Source: Campylobacteraceae bacterium
GTDB taxonomy: Bacteria > Campylobacterota > Campylobacteria > Campylobacterales > Sulfurovaceae
Direction: 5' to 3'
DNA: 13,767 nucleotides
Assembly (NCBI GenBank): GCA_027026055.1
Contig: JALVPA010000108.1
Location: 1 to 13,767 of the forward strand
Under the pieces are notes generated by a model, which saw only the letters and a program-made list of their open reading frames with translations, did no database searches and had not been told where the DNA came from. The position numbers and the translations under genes are program-made. Shown here piece by piece: positions 5,955 through 12,234 of the stretch; position 1 is the stretch's first letter; each line of letters starts with the position of its first letter.

Positions 5955-8438
5955 TTAAAGCGGCGGCATCTCAATCGTGCCCGTGTGCGCGGGGATATCG
6001 TTGTCTTCATAGATGATCTCCGTCCCACCGTACTGCGCATCGACAAATCTGGTAAAGGGCTTTTGGAAAAGCAAATCGACCGTTCCCGTCGGACCGTTAC
6101 GCTGCTTGCCGATAATAAGCTCCGTCTCTTCCTCTTTTTTGCTTCGCAGATTGTTATAGGCTTGTTCGTATTTTTGTATCTTATCGGCGCTGCCTTCGGC
6201 TTTGGCTTTTTCGAGTTTCTCTTTGATTTGCGACTGTTTATAGACATCGTCGCGATAGACGAACAAAATAATGTCGGCGTCTTGTTCTATCGCACCCGAT
6301 TCGCGCAAATCGCTCAATATGGGACGCTTGTTCTCCCTGCTTTCCAAAGAACGATTCAACTGAGAGAGTGCGACGATGGGGATTTGCAACTCTCTGGCAA
6401 GCTGCTTCAGCCCGCGCGATATTTCGCTGATCTCTTGTTGTCTGCCTTCGCGACTCTCCCCGCTCATCAATTGTAAATAATCGATGATCGCCATGCTGAT
6501 TTCGGGATGTTGCGCTTTGAGTTTACGAAGCTTGGAGCGCACATGATGAATTGTTGCATACCCGCCGTCGTCCACAAAGAGTTTTTTACGCGCAAGTTCG
6601 TCCGTCGCTGCGGAAAGTTGCGTCCATTGCTCGTCCGTCAGATCCCCCACCCGAAGCGCTTGCAAAGGAATAGAAGTTTTTGCCGAAAGCATCCGCAGCA
6701 TCAGCTGCTCCGCCGGCATCTCGAGAGAGAAAAACGCTACTCCCTCACCTCTTTCTACCGCTTTGAGCGCCATATTGAGTACTAGCGCCGTATTGTGTGT
6801 CACCGTCATATCTTCCAGCAAAAAGAGGTGATTGCCGTCAAGCACGAAACCGTAGTAGTCGTCCACCTTGTCATACTCCACCCGGATGCCAGTATGCGTA
6901 TGATCTCGTTTCGACGCAAGCGGTCTGGCTCGTTTACGTTTGATGCGCGTAGGGATCGTATCGAGTTCGCCGACAATCCGCAAACGATACACCTCGCTTT
7001 CGTAACCGATCTTCCGAATCGTCGCTTTTTTTGTCTTGAGAGACACCCTAAATCCGAGCGTATCGGCAAGATATTTGATCTGTTCGGCAAGGCGTTTTGA
7101 TTTTTGCACGATCTCGAAGACATGGTATCGATCATCGTAATACCCGTCGCTGTCGATCAAACCCGCCAAAAGCTGTAGTCTATTCTCTCTGGTGTTAGCA
7201 ATGTAGTGATGCGGGATATGTTTGTTGTTCAACACACCGAGAAGTCTCAATTTCCCTTGCAGCGAATCGCTTAAATCTTTAAGCGCGCCCTCTTTTTGGA
7301 TATTGGTGATACTATACATCGTACACTTGCCCTCCACGGCATAACGATGCAGTTTTTTGTCCAAACGAAACGCATAATCTTGCAAATAGTCCACCACCTC
7401 CGGATCCTCGGTCGCAATTCTTATGTCGCTACTGCGTCCGTCTCCGAGCCAAAGCCCCAGAAAGTACGGTTCGACCTCCAACGGCTTCTCATCAAATTCT
7501 ATCGCTACCTTGTAGCCCTTATAATTCGATTTGAATTTTTCGCTTTTCGTAAGATATTCCGCCACTTCGATATTAAGTATATCGCCGTGTTTGTGCTTGC
7601 CTTCGTTGCGCGAACGCTTGAGCGACAAGATATGCGACTTGTTGACACGATAATCGATCCCTTTGTTTTGTCGCACCCAATACATCTCTTCGCGTCCGCG
7701 TGCCAAAGCCAGTACTTTTCTCGGCGTCGAATCGTCCCCCATCAGCAGATCGCCCGGCTTCACATCTTCGACCTTCTTTAGCGTACCGTCATACATCACG
7801 ACTTTGGTACCCTTGCCGAGACACTTCCCCATCGCCGGCCTTGCGGCGACGATGACCAAATCCCCCTTTCCGAAACCGGAAGTCTTTTCGTTGAGATTTT
7901 TAAACCCCGTATCGACCCCAATTAGCTTGGAGTTGCCTTGAGCCTTGAGCCTGTCGATCTCCTCCAGCGTCGAAAGTACGATCTGTTTGGCATCGCGAAA
8001 ATCGTCGCTGACGGCATTTTGGGTGATTTCGTAAAGCTTCTTTTCGACCAGATTCATCACATCTTCGGTGGGCAAGTCCTCTTCGATCGTGACTTTTTTG
8101 ATCTCTGTCGCCAACGATGCCAACGCGCGTTTTGCCGATTTGGCTTTGATTTCTCGGATATATGCGGCGGTGTTGGAGATGGGGTTGGCGGAAAGGATTT
8201 CGAGCATCGCCGTTTCGTCGAATTTTCCCGTCGATTGAAGTTTGGTTTTGAGAAACGCTTCGTCGATCGGCTTCTCTTCGCGCGTCAATGCCTCCATCGC
8301 CTCGAAGAGATATTGATGAAACGGCAGATAGAAATCTTCCGGACGCAACTTCGCCGCCACCTCTTCGTAAATTTCGGGATCGAAGATAATGGCGGAGAGT
8401 ACCGCCCTTTCGATATCGAGGTTATACATATTTTCCAC
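5955..8438 (-). CDS. dnaB: Replicative DNA helicase DnaB, intein-containing precursor
   Basis: 827-aa precursor of the hexameric fork helicase; removing the intein leaves 483 aa, normal for DnaB. The DnaB N-terminal domain covers about residues 4-105 (LDIERAVLSAIIFDP, ANPISNTAAYIREI). The RecA-like ATPase starts near 170. Walker A is ARPAMGK (to K205), interrupted after the Lys and resuming with TALVLNMA at 550. Walker B-region MAIIDYLQLMSG and the SQLNRSLESRENKRP and DLRESGAIEQDADIILFVYR motifs are intact. A Lys/Glu-rich insert of about 35-40 residues (KEKLEKAKAEG to RSKKEEET) follows YRDDVYK, resembling the C-terminal insert of H. pylori DnaB. The start is GTG (8438-8436), supported by AAGGAG at 8447-8452 with 8-nt spacing. 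A longer reading to 8507 would translate repeat DNA (FTIRYSLFILC) and is rejected. comEC follows 9 nt downstream. Confidence 0.95.
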   Translation of the reverse strand: MENMYNLDIERAVLSAIIFDPEIYEEVAAKLRPEDFYLPFHQYLFEAMEALTREEKPIDEAFLKTKLQSTGKFDETAMLEILSANPISNTAAYIREIKAKSAKRALASLATEIKKVTIEEDLPTEDVMNLVEKKLYEITQNAVSDDFRDAKQIVLSTLEEIDRLKAQGNSKLIGVDTGFKNLNEKTSGFGKGDLVIVAARPAMGKCLGKGTKVVMYDGTLKKVEDVKPGDLLMGDDSTPRKVLALARGREEMYWVRQNKGIDYRVNKSHILSLKRSRNEGKHKHGDILNIEVAEYLTKSEKFKSNYKGYKVAIEFDEKPLEVEPYFLGLWLGDGRSSDIRIATEDPEVVDYLQDYAFRLDKKLHRYAVEGKCTMYSITNIQKEGALKDLSDSLQGKLRLLGVLNNKHIPHHYIANTRENRLQLLAGLIDSDGYYDDRYHVFEIVQKSKRLAEQIKYLADTLGFRVSLKTKKATIRKIGYESEVYRLRIVGELDTIPTRIKRKRARPLASKRDHTHTGIRVEYDKVDDYYGFVLDGNHLFLLEDMTVTHNTALVLNMALKAVERGEGVAFFSLEMPAEQLMLRMLSAKTSIPLQALRVGDLTDEQWTQLSAATDELARKKLFVDDGGYATIHHVRSKLRKLKAQHPEISMAIIDYLQLMSGESREGRQQEISEISRGLKQLARELQIPIVALSQLNRSLESRENKRPILSDLRESGAIEQDADIILFVYRDDVYKQSQIKEKLEKAKAEGSADKIQKYEQAYNNLRSKKEEETELIIGKQRNGPTGTVDLLFQKPFTRFVDAQYGGTEIIYEDNDIPAHTGTIEMPPL
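6792..7823 (-). mobile_element. DnaB intein with LAGLIDADG homing endonuclease, in the P-loop
   Basis: 344-aa intein, residues 206-549 of the precursor. It begins with C206 (CLGKGTKVVMYDG, block A), has block B VNKSH (H269), and ends in block F/G YYGFVLDGNHLFLLEDMTVTHN (penultimate H548, N549). The next extein residue is T550, a valid +1 nucleophile. Between the splicing blocks lie two LAGLIDADG motifs: FLGLWLGDG (catalytic-position D333) and LAGLIDSDG (D431). The flanking PHHYIANTRENRLQLL and LAEQIKYLADTLGFRVSL segments fit blocks D and H. No stop or frameshift is visible, so both splicing and endonuclease look functional. The insertion point, between Lys and Thr of GKT, is a known intein site in other DnaB proteins and differs from the Synechocystis DnaB site. 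Without splicing the helicase would lack a usable ATP site. Confidence 0.95.
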
Positions 8439-8464
8439 GGTTAAAACTCCTTCGGAGCATAAAA

Positions 8465-8516
8465 TGAAGAGTGAATAACGAATAGTGAATAGTTTCGGAT
8501 GGCACACTTTGTGTGC
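8465..8516. repeat. Heptamer repeat plus palindrome in the dnaB leader, inverted to the 59-bp array
   Basis: Seven-base periodic units GAAGAGT, GAATAAC, GAATAGT, GAATAGT lie at about 8465-8492. They are followed by the perfect palindrome GCACAC-TTT-GTGTGC (8502-8516). On the minus strand the order is palindrome and then ACTATTC heptamers. The pieces are those of the array at 8601-8747, but inverted and diverged. This lies just upstream of the dnaB ribosome-binding site, so it is probably in the dnaB 5' leader. No confident -10/-35 pair for dnaB could be assigned in the remaining spacer (8517-8600). Confidence 0.75.
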
Positions 8517-8600
8517 TTTCTATTAAAATTCATTGTGTACTCTCTTTGCTAGAAAACACTCACACTACCCCTTTTTATTTAGTAGCTTTTCGATAAAAAA

Positions 8601-8747
8601 GCATACCATAACTCTTCACTATTCACTATTAATTCTTCACTTGACACAAAGTGTCACCGGCATACCATAACTCTTCACTATTCACTATTAATTATTCACT
8701 TGACACAAAGTGTCACCGGCATACCACAACTCTTCACTCTTCACTTT
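8601..8747. repeat. 59-bp tandem repeat, about 2.5 copies, with internal palindrome
   Basis: Copy 1 is 8601-8659, copy 2 is 8660-8718 and a partial copy 3 is 8719-8747. All begin GCATACCA. Copies 1 and 2 differ at one base (ATTCTTCAC versus ATTATTCAC). Each full unit contains heptamer-phased ACTCTTC/ACTATTC/ACTATTA runs and then the palindrome TGACAC-AAA-GTGTCA (8642-8656 and 8701-8715). Copy 3 lacks the palindrome and overlaps the last codons and stop of ispG. The near identity of copies 1 and 2 points to recent duplication or ongoing slippage or recombination. Confidence 0.9.
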
Positions 8748-9804
8748 GAAGTTGAGAAGCCATCTTCTCTACTTCAGCCACAAATCTATCTACAAGCTCC
8801 GCTTCCGGCAGGCGTGCGACCACTTCGCCCTTGACCATCACCAACCCGGCACCCTTACCGTAGGCGATCGCCACATCGGCGTGCTTCGCTTCGCCGATGG
8901 CGTTGACGACGCAGCCCATGACACTCACATCCATCGGAGTTTTGATATGGGCGGTGCGCTTTTCGACTTCGGCGACGGCACTCACCAAGTCGGCCTCGAT
9001 GCGTCCGCAGGTAGGACAAGAGATGATATTGAGCCCCTCTTTCGAGCGTCCCGCATCTTTGATGATCGCTTTGCCGACTTTGATCTCCTCTTCGAGTTCG
9101 CCCGTGATCGAAACACGAATCGTATCGCCGATACCCTCAAGCAGTAACGCGCCGATGCCGATGGCGGATTTGATCGTCGCGTGAAAACGTGTGCCCGCCT
9201 CGGTGACGCCAAGGTGAAAGGGGTAGTTGTTTTTGGGACGAAGCATCCGATAGGCCGCTACGGTACGCTCCACATCGCTGGCTTTAAGCGAGACTTTGAT
9301 GTCGGTAAAGCCGAGATCTTCGAGAAATTTGATGTTGTACTCCGCGCTTGCCACCATCCCTTCGGGTGTGGGACCGTAGCGATCTTCAAACTCTTTTTCC
9401 AAACTCCCCGCATTGACCCCGACGCGGATCGGTAGCTTGCGCTCCCGGCACGCCTTGACGATCTCTTTGATGCGGTTTTTTTCTCCGATATTGCCCGGAT
9501 TGAAACGGATGCAATCGACCCATTTGGCCGCCTCCAGCGCCAAACGATAATCGAAGTGGATATCGGCGACAATCGGCAAATTCACTTGCGCTTTGATCTC
9601 TTTGAGCGCTTCGGCATCCTCCGGCTTCGGCACCGCCACACGTACGATGTCGGCGCCCGCGAAATGCAGTCTGTTTATCTGCGCTACCGTCTCGGCGACA
9701 TTGTGCGTATCGCTAAAGGTCATCGACTGCACCGAGATAGGCGCATCGCCGCCTACGGCCACATCGCCGACATAGATCTTTTTGGTAGGGTAGCGTTCTT
9801 TCAT
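8734..9804 (-). CDS. ispG: 4-hydroxy-3-methylbut-2-enyl diphosphate synthase (flavodoxin/ferredoxin), IspG/GcpE
   Basis: 356-aa [4Fe-4S] enzyme of the MEP isoprenoid pathway, converting ME-cPP to HMBPP in the cytoplasm. The N-terminal TIM-barrel begins RYPTKKIYVGDVAVGGDAPISVQSMT, followed by RVAVP, PIVADIHFDYRLAL and RFNPGNIG. The C-terminal reductase-like domain has SCPTCGR (C263, C266), VMGCVVN (C298) and NAIGEAKHAD (E305), the three Cys and one Glu that ligate the cluster. Length and motifs are those of the short bacterial form. I prefer the ATG at 9804; a GTG four codons earlier, directly after the preceding stop, is possible, and neither has a strong Shine-Dalgarno. The final QSEE and the stop codon are encoded by the partial third copy of the 59-bp repeat, so the natural C-terminus has been rewritten by repeat DNA. 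Confidence 0.95.
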   Translation of the reverse strand: MKERYPTKKIYVGDVAVGGDAPISVQSMTFSDTHNVAETVAQINRLHFAGADIVRVAVPKPEDAEALKEIKAQVNLPIVADIHFDYRLALEAAKWVDCIRFNPGNIGEKNRIKEIVKACRERKLPIRVGVNAGSLEKEFEDRYGPTPEGMVASAEYNIKFLEDLGFTDIKVSLKASDVERTVAAYRMLRPKNNYPFHLGVTEAGTRFHATIKSAIGIGALLLEGIGDTIRVSITGELEEEIKVGKAIIKDAGRSKEGLNIISCPTCGRIEADLVSAVAEVEKRTAHIKTPMDVSVMGCVVNAIGEAKHADVAIAYGKGAGLVMVKGEVVARLPEAELVDRFVAEVEKMASQLQSEE

Positions 9805-9816
9805 TACAACTTTCAC

Positions 9817-10014
9817 TTATGCACTTTGCAATACAAGCGGCAAATCTATCGTATGCTCACCCTCTTTTACATTGAGCACCTCGATAGCCACCACTTCATT
9901 CTTTTCATTATAATCTACGACGACACCTTCTTCACGTTCTTCGCTTTCAACGACTTTGTCATCGGATAGGATCAAGTAGATCGCATCCGTTTCTTTATCG
10001 TAATAAATTTTCAT
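9817..10014 (-). CDS. DUF2283 domain protein, putative partner of the upstream DUF4258 protein
   Basis: 65-aa protein consisting of a single DUF2283 domain: MKIYYDKETDAIYLILSD, then VVESEEREEGVVVDYN and NEVVAIEVLNV. It is acidic, a property common in antitoxin-like partners. The chosen ATG (10014-10012) overlaps the stop of the DUF4258 gene (ATGA), and AAGGG is spaced correctly for it. An ATG two codons upstream would leave no spacing to that Shine-Dalgarno. DUF2283 genes often follow DUF4258 genes, and the pair is suspected to act as a toxin-antitoxin-like module. No activity is demonstrated from this sequence. ispG starts 12 nt downstream of its stop, so the three genes probably share a transcript. 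Confidence 0.85.
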   Translation of the reverse strand: MKIYYDKETDAIYLILSDDKVVESEEREEGVVVDYNEKNEVVAIEVLNVKEGEHTIDLPLVLQSA

Positions 10015-10256
10015 CTGCATCCCTTTTTTCGCATCCGCCTATCGAAGTATACCGTTACAATAAGTTCGTTTCTCGGGTTTATAACAACTTTGAGACAACG
10101 ATGACCATATGCTGCTATAGTGCCGAATAGGTGTATCTCATGCTCACTTACCTTATGCACAAGCGAAGGATCGTCTATAACAGTTTCGATCCACGCCGAT
10201 TCGATCCCTCTATGACGCATTACTTCGCGCGCATGCATACTCATTCGGTACTTCAT
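10011..10256 (-). CDS. DUF4258 domain protein, putative RelE/BrnT-like small protein
   Basis: 81-aa basic protein with the DUF4258 pattern: MHAREVMRHRGIESAWIETVIDDP, then HLFGTIAAYGHRCLKVVINP and IVTVYFDRRMRKK. The domain is distantly related to small mRNA-interferase-type toxins, and the basic nature fits. The cognate antitoxin would be the acidic DUF2283 protein whose ATG overlaps this stop. The ATG at 10256 is only 7 nt after a TATAAT box, so the transcript is predicted to be leaderless or nearly so, and no Shine-Dalgarno can be present. ATGs at residues 5 and 7 are alternatives but also lack a Shine-Dalgarno. A toxin role is inference from family and pairing only. Confidence 0.8.
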   Translation of the reverse strand: MKYRMSMHAREVMRHRGIESAWIETVIDDPSLVHKVSEHEIHLFGTIAAYGHRCLKVVINPRNELIVTVYFDRRMRKKGCR

Positions 10257-10263
10257 GGGAATG

Positions 10264-10292
10264 ATTATACCATAAAGGGGTCAGACTCGCAA
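10264..10292 (-). promoter_or_regulatory. Sigma-70 promoter of the DUF4258-DUF2283(-ispG) unit
   Basis: Minus strand reads TTGCGA (10287-10292), a 17-bp spacer, then perfect TATAAT (10264-10269). The -35 matches TTGACA at 4 of 6 positions. Predicted initiation falls within a base or two of the ATG at 10256. The spacer contains GTCTGACCCC, half of the GGGGTCAGACCCC-type palindrome often seen in dispersed bacterial repeats, so the promoter may have arrived with, or been built from, repeat DNA. Confidence 0.65.
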
Positions 10293-10312
10293 CGCTTTCT
10301 TTTCACCATATT

Positions 10313-10330
10313 GCGGGACTAAAGTCCCGC
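10313..10330. repeat. Perfect hairpin GCGGGACT-AA-AGTCCCGC
   Basis: An 18-bp perfect palindrome lies between priA and DUF4258. A similar GCGGGACTTTAGTCCCGC hairpin is, from memory, a dispersed repeat in several bacterial phyla. It is not followed by a T-run on either strand, so it is a poor intrinsic terminator, although it could still slow read-through or protect the priA 3' end. Confidence 0.65.
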
Positions 10331-10339
10331 CTCCAAAAT

Positions 10340-10372
10340 TCCTCATCCCTCCCTCCTCGTTCCTTATTACTA
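10340..10372. repeat. Degenerate heptamer-like repeat at the priA 3' end
   Basis: ATTCCTCATCCCTCCCTCC followed by TCGTTCCTTATTACTAA resembles the ATTCCTC/ATTCCTA heptamers inside priA (11901-11940) but is more degenerate. It reaches the priA stop codon (10370-10372). I read it as a decayed member of the same repeat family. Confidence 0.5.
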
Positions 10373-12229
10373 ACTAAATTCCACCGGGTCCATATCGATC
10401 TCTACTTCTTTGCTCGCTACGGCATGCAGCGCTTTTAACAGATCGATACGCTTGGGTGCGCGAAGCAATATCTGATAACGGTATTTGCCCGCAATGCGTT
10501 CTATCGGCGCCTTGCCGTGTCCTACGATCTCGATACCTTCGTAGCGTTGCAATACCGCTACCTTTTCCGAAACGATACGCGCCGCCTCTTCCTCTTTTTT
10601 GTGCGATACCAAAATTCGCGCCAACGATACAAAAGGCGGGTAACGACCGATTTCTCGAAAGAGTAGTTCTTCCTTCACAAACGTTTCGTAATCGTCGAGA
10701 TAGGGTTCGTAAGCGGCGGCGTTGCCGGTTTGAATCACCACCTCCGCCTCTTTCGCCCGACCGCTGCGTCCCGCGATTTGCAAAAGCAGACCGATCGCCT
10801 TTTCGCGACATCGATAATCCGCCATTCCCATGATATGATCAAGCCCCGTGATCACACTGAGCGTGATACCGGGATAGTCGTGACCTTTGCTCAACATCTG
10901 CGTACCGAGCAGCAGATCGCTTTCACGTTTTTCAAAACGCTTGAGCGCGTCGGCAAGTTTTTTGGGCGTCGTGATCGTATCGCTGTCGAAAAGCTCCACA
11001 CGTATACCCTCTATCGTGTTTTCGATCACCTCTTTCGCCTCTTGCGTACCCATTCGTTCGCTCAATAGCGGCGCACTGTCGCAATAGGCGCATCGTTCTC
11101 GAATCGCTTCGGTATAGTTACAATAGTGGCATTTGAGATAGCGTTTTTTACGGTGCAACGCCATACCCACGCTACAGTAGGGGCAGGTGTGCGTCTTGCC
11201 ACATGAGGGACAATAGAGATATTTGAAGTTACCGCGCGTAGGCAAAAAGAGCAACCCCTGATCCCCGGCATCGAAGTGCTCTCTTATCGCATAGACGATA
11301 GGCGCTACGACACCCTCTCCCGTCACGAAACGATAGTCTTTTTTGGTTCGGACATAAGGGGTTTTAAGCCTCACGACGGGATATTTGCGATAGCTCGCCA
11401 CCGACGGTGTCGCCGATGCCAAAATCGTCTGCGCGCCGCGTTTTTTGGCGATATAAACCGCAAGATCTCGCGCATGGTAGCGCGGTCTGCTTTGCGATTT
11501 GTAGCTGTCGTCGTGCTCTTCGTCGACGACGATCAACCCCAAATCGGGCATCGGCACGAAAAGCGCCGAACGCGCCCCCGCCACGACGCGTACCTCTCCT
11601 TTTTCGATCGCTTCGAGAATTCGCTCTTTTTGTTTTTTGGCGATTTTGGAGTGCCAGATCGCCACCCTCTCGCCGAAATAACGCTCCAAACGCTTTTGCA
11701 TCTGCGGCGTAAGCGAGATTTCAGGCATCAACATGATTGCCGTTTTACCCGCTTCGAGCATATCGGCGATACGAGCGATAAAGATCTCCGTCTTCCCCGA
11801 ACCCGTCACCCCGAAAAGCAACGCCGTCTCTTTCTCTTTCAACCCCTCGTAGGCACGCAGTTGTTCGGAGGTAAGCTTAGGACGCTTAGGCACAACATCC
11901 TTAATCCCTAATTCCTCATTCCTCATTCCTAATTCATTATCTTCTTTATATGGCAAAAAAAGCCCTATCGCTTCGCCGAAGGTACAAAAATAATATTCGG
12001 AGACAAACTTCGCCGTCTCCATTTGCCAGGGTCGATAACGATACGGCGCGGTTTCGGCGATTTCTATCGTATCGAAATCGGGCTTGGCTACCTCGGCGAC
12101 AATCGTCGCCTTTTTCGGTCGTTCCAAGACGGATACGGTGACAACCGTGCCGATTTCGATAAAAATTTCGCTGTGGTAGGTAAGCAACGGCGCGGCACTA
12201 CCGTTGACGGCGACGCGAAAGTAATGCAC
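10370..12229 (-). CDS. priA: Primosomal protein N' (replication restart helicase PriA)
   Basis: 619-aa 3'-to-5' superfamily 2 helicase that recognises abandoned forks and reloads DnaB. The N-terminal 3' DNA-binding domain covers about residues 1-95 (MHYFRVAVNGSAAPLLTYHS). The helicase core has GVTGSGKT (140-147), LMPEISLTPQM, GARSALFVP, DEEHD (236-240) and ASATPS. The zinc-binding region has paired Cys at 340/343, 349/352, 367/370 and 380/383. The C-terminal motifs GTQMLSKGHDYPG and IAGRSGRA are present. It is about 110 residues shorter than E. coli PriA, typical for this phylum. The start is GTG, chosen because MHYFR aligns with the usual PriA start; it lies 5 nt after the pseudopilin stop, so translation is probably coupled. 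Residues 95-111 (KEDNELGMRNEELGIKD), in the linker before the helicase core, are encoded by an in-frame heptamer repeat. Confidence 0.95.
   Translation of the reverse strand: MHYFRVAVNGSAAPLLTYHSEIFIEIGTVVTVSVLERPKKATIVAEVAKPDFDTIEIAETAPYRYRPWQMETAKFVSEYYFCTFGEAIGLFLPYKEDNELGMRNEELGIKDVVPKRPKLTSEQLRAYEGLKEKETALLFGVTGSGKTEIFIARIADMLEAGKTAIMLMPEISLTPQMQKRLERYFGERVAIWHSKIAKKQKERILEAIEKGEVRVVAGARSALFVPMPDLGLIVVDEEHDDSYKSQSRPRYHARDLAVYIAKKRGAQTILASATPSVASYRKYPVVRLKTPYVRTKKDYRFVTGEGVVAPIVYAIREHFDAGDQGLLFLPTRGNFKYLYCPSCGKTHTCPYCSVGMALHRKKRYLKCHYCNYTEAIRERCAYCDSAPLLSERMGTQEAKEVIENTIEGIRVELFDSDTITTPKKLADALKRFEKRESDLLLGTQMLSKGHDYPGITLSVITGLDHIMGMADYRCREKAIGLLLQIAGRSGRAKEAEVVIQTGNAAAYEPYLDDYETFVKEELLFREIGRYPPFVSLARILVSHKKEEEAARIVSEKVAVLQRYEGIEIVGHGKAPIERIAGKYRYQILLRAPKRIDLLKALHAVASKEVEIDMDPVEFS
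11901..11940. repeat. Heptanucleotide repeat inside the priA reading frame
   Basis: Plus strand runs TTAATCC, CTAATTC, CTCATTC, CTCATTC, CTAATTC, ATTAT, a 7-base periodic pattern. Read on the coding strand it gives NELGMRNEELGIK within PriA. The period of 7 is unrelated to codons, yet the whole block keeps the frame. It is flanked by ordinary PriA sequence (LFLPYKE before, VVPKRPKLTSEQ after). Confidence 0.85.
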
Positions 12230-12234
12230 GCGTT

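Noticed and set aside
8439..8507. Upstream extension of dnaB by 23 codons
   Set aside because: It would translate the heptamer repeat (FTIRYSLFILC). A GTG with a strong Shine-Dalgarno lies downstream, next to the normal DnaB N-terminus.
8461..8733. Chromosomal replication origin
   Set aside because: TTCAC cores occur, but as products of a microrepeat. There is no clear DNA-unwinding element, no dnaA nearby, and the spacing does not suit an origin.
8601..8747. CRISPR array
   Set aside because: The units abut directly with no unique spacers, are only 2.5 copies and have internal microrepeats; no cas genes are present.
10313..10330. Intrinsic terminator of priA
   Set aside because: The hairpin is perfect but no T-run follows on either strand; better described as a dispersed-type palindrome.
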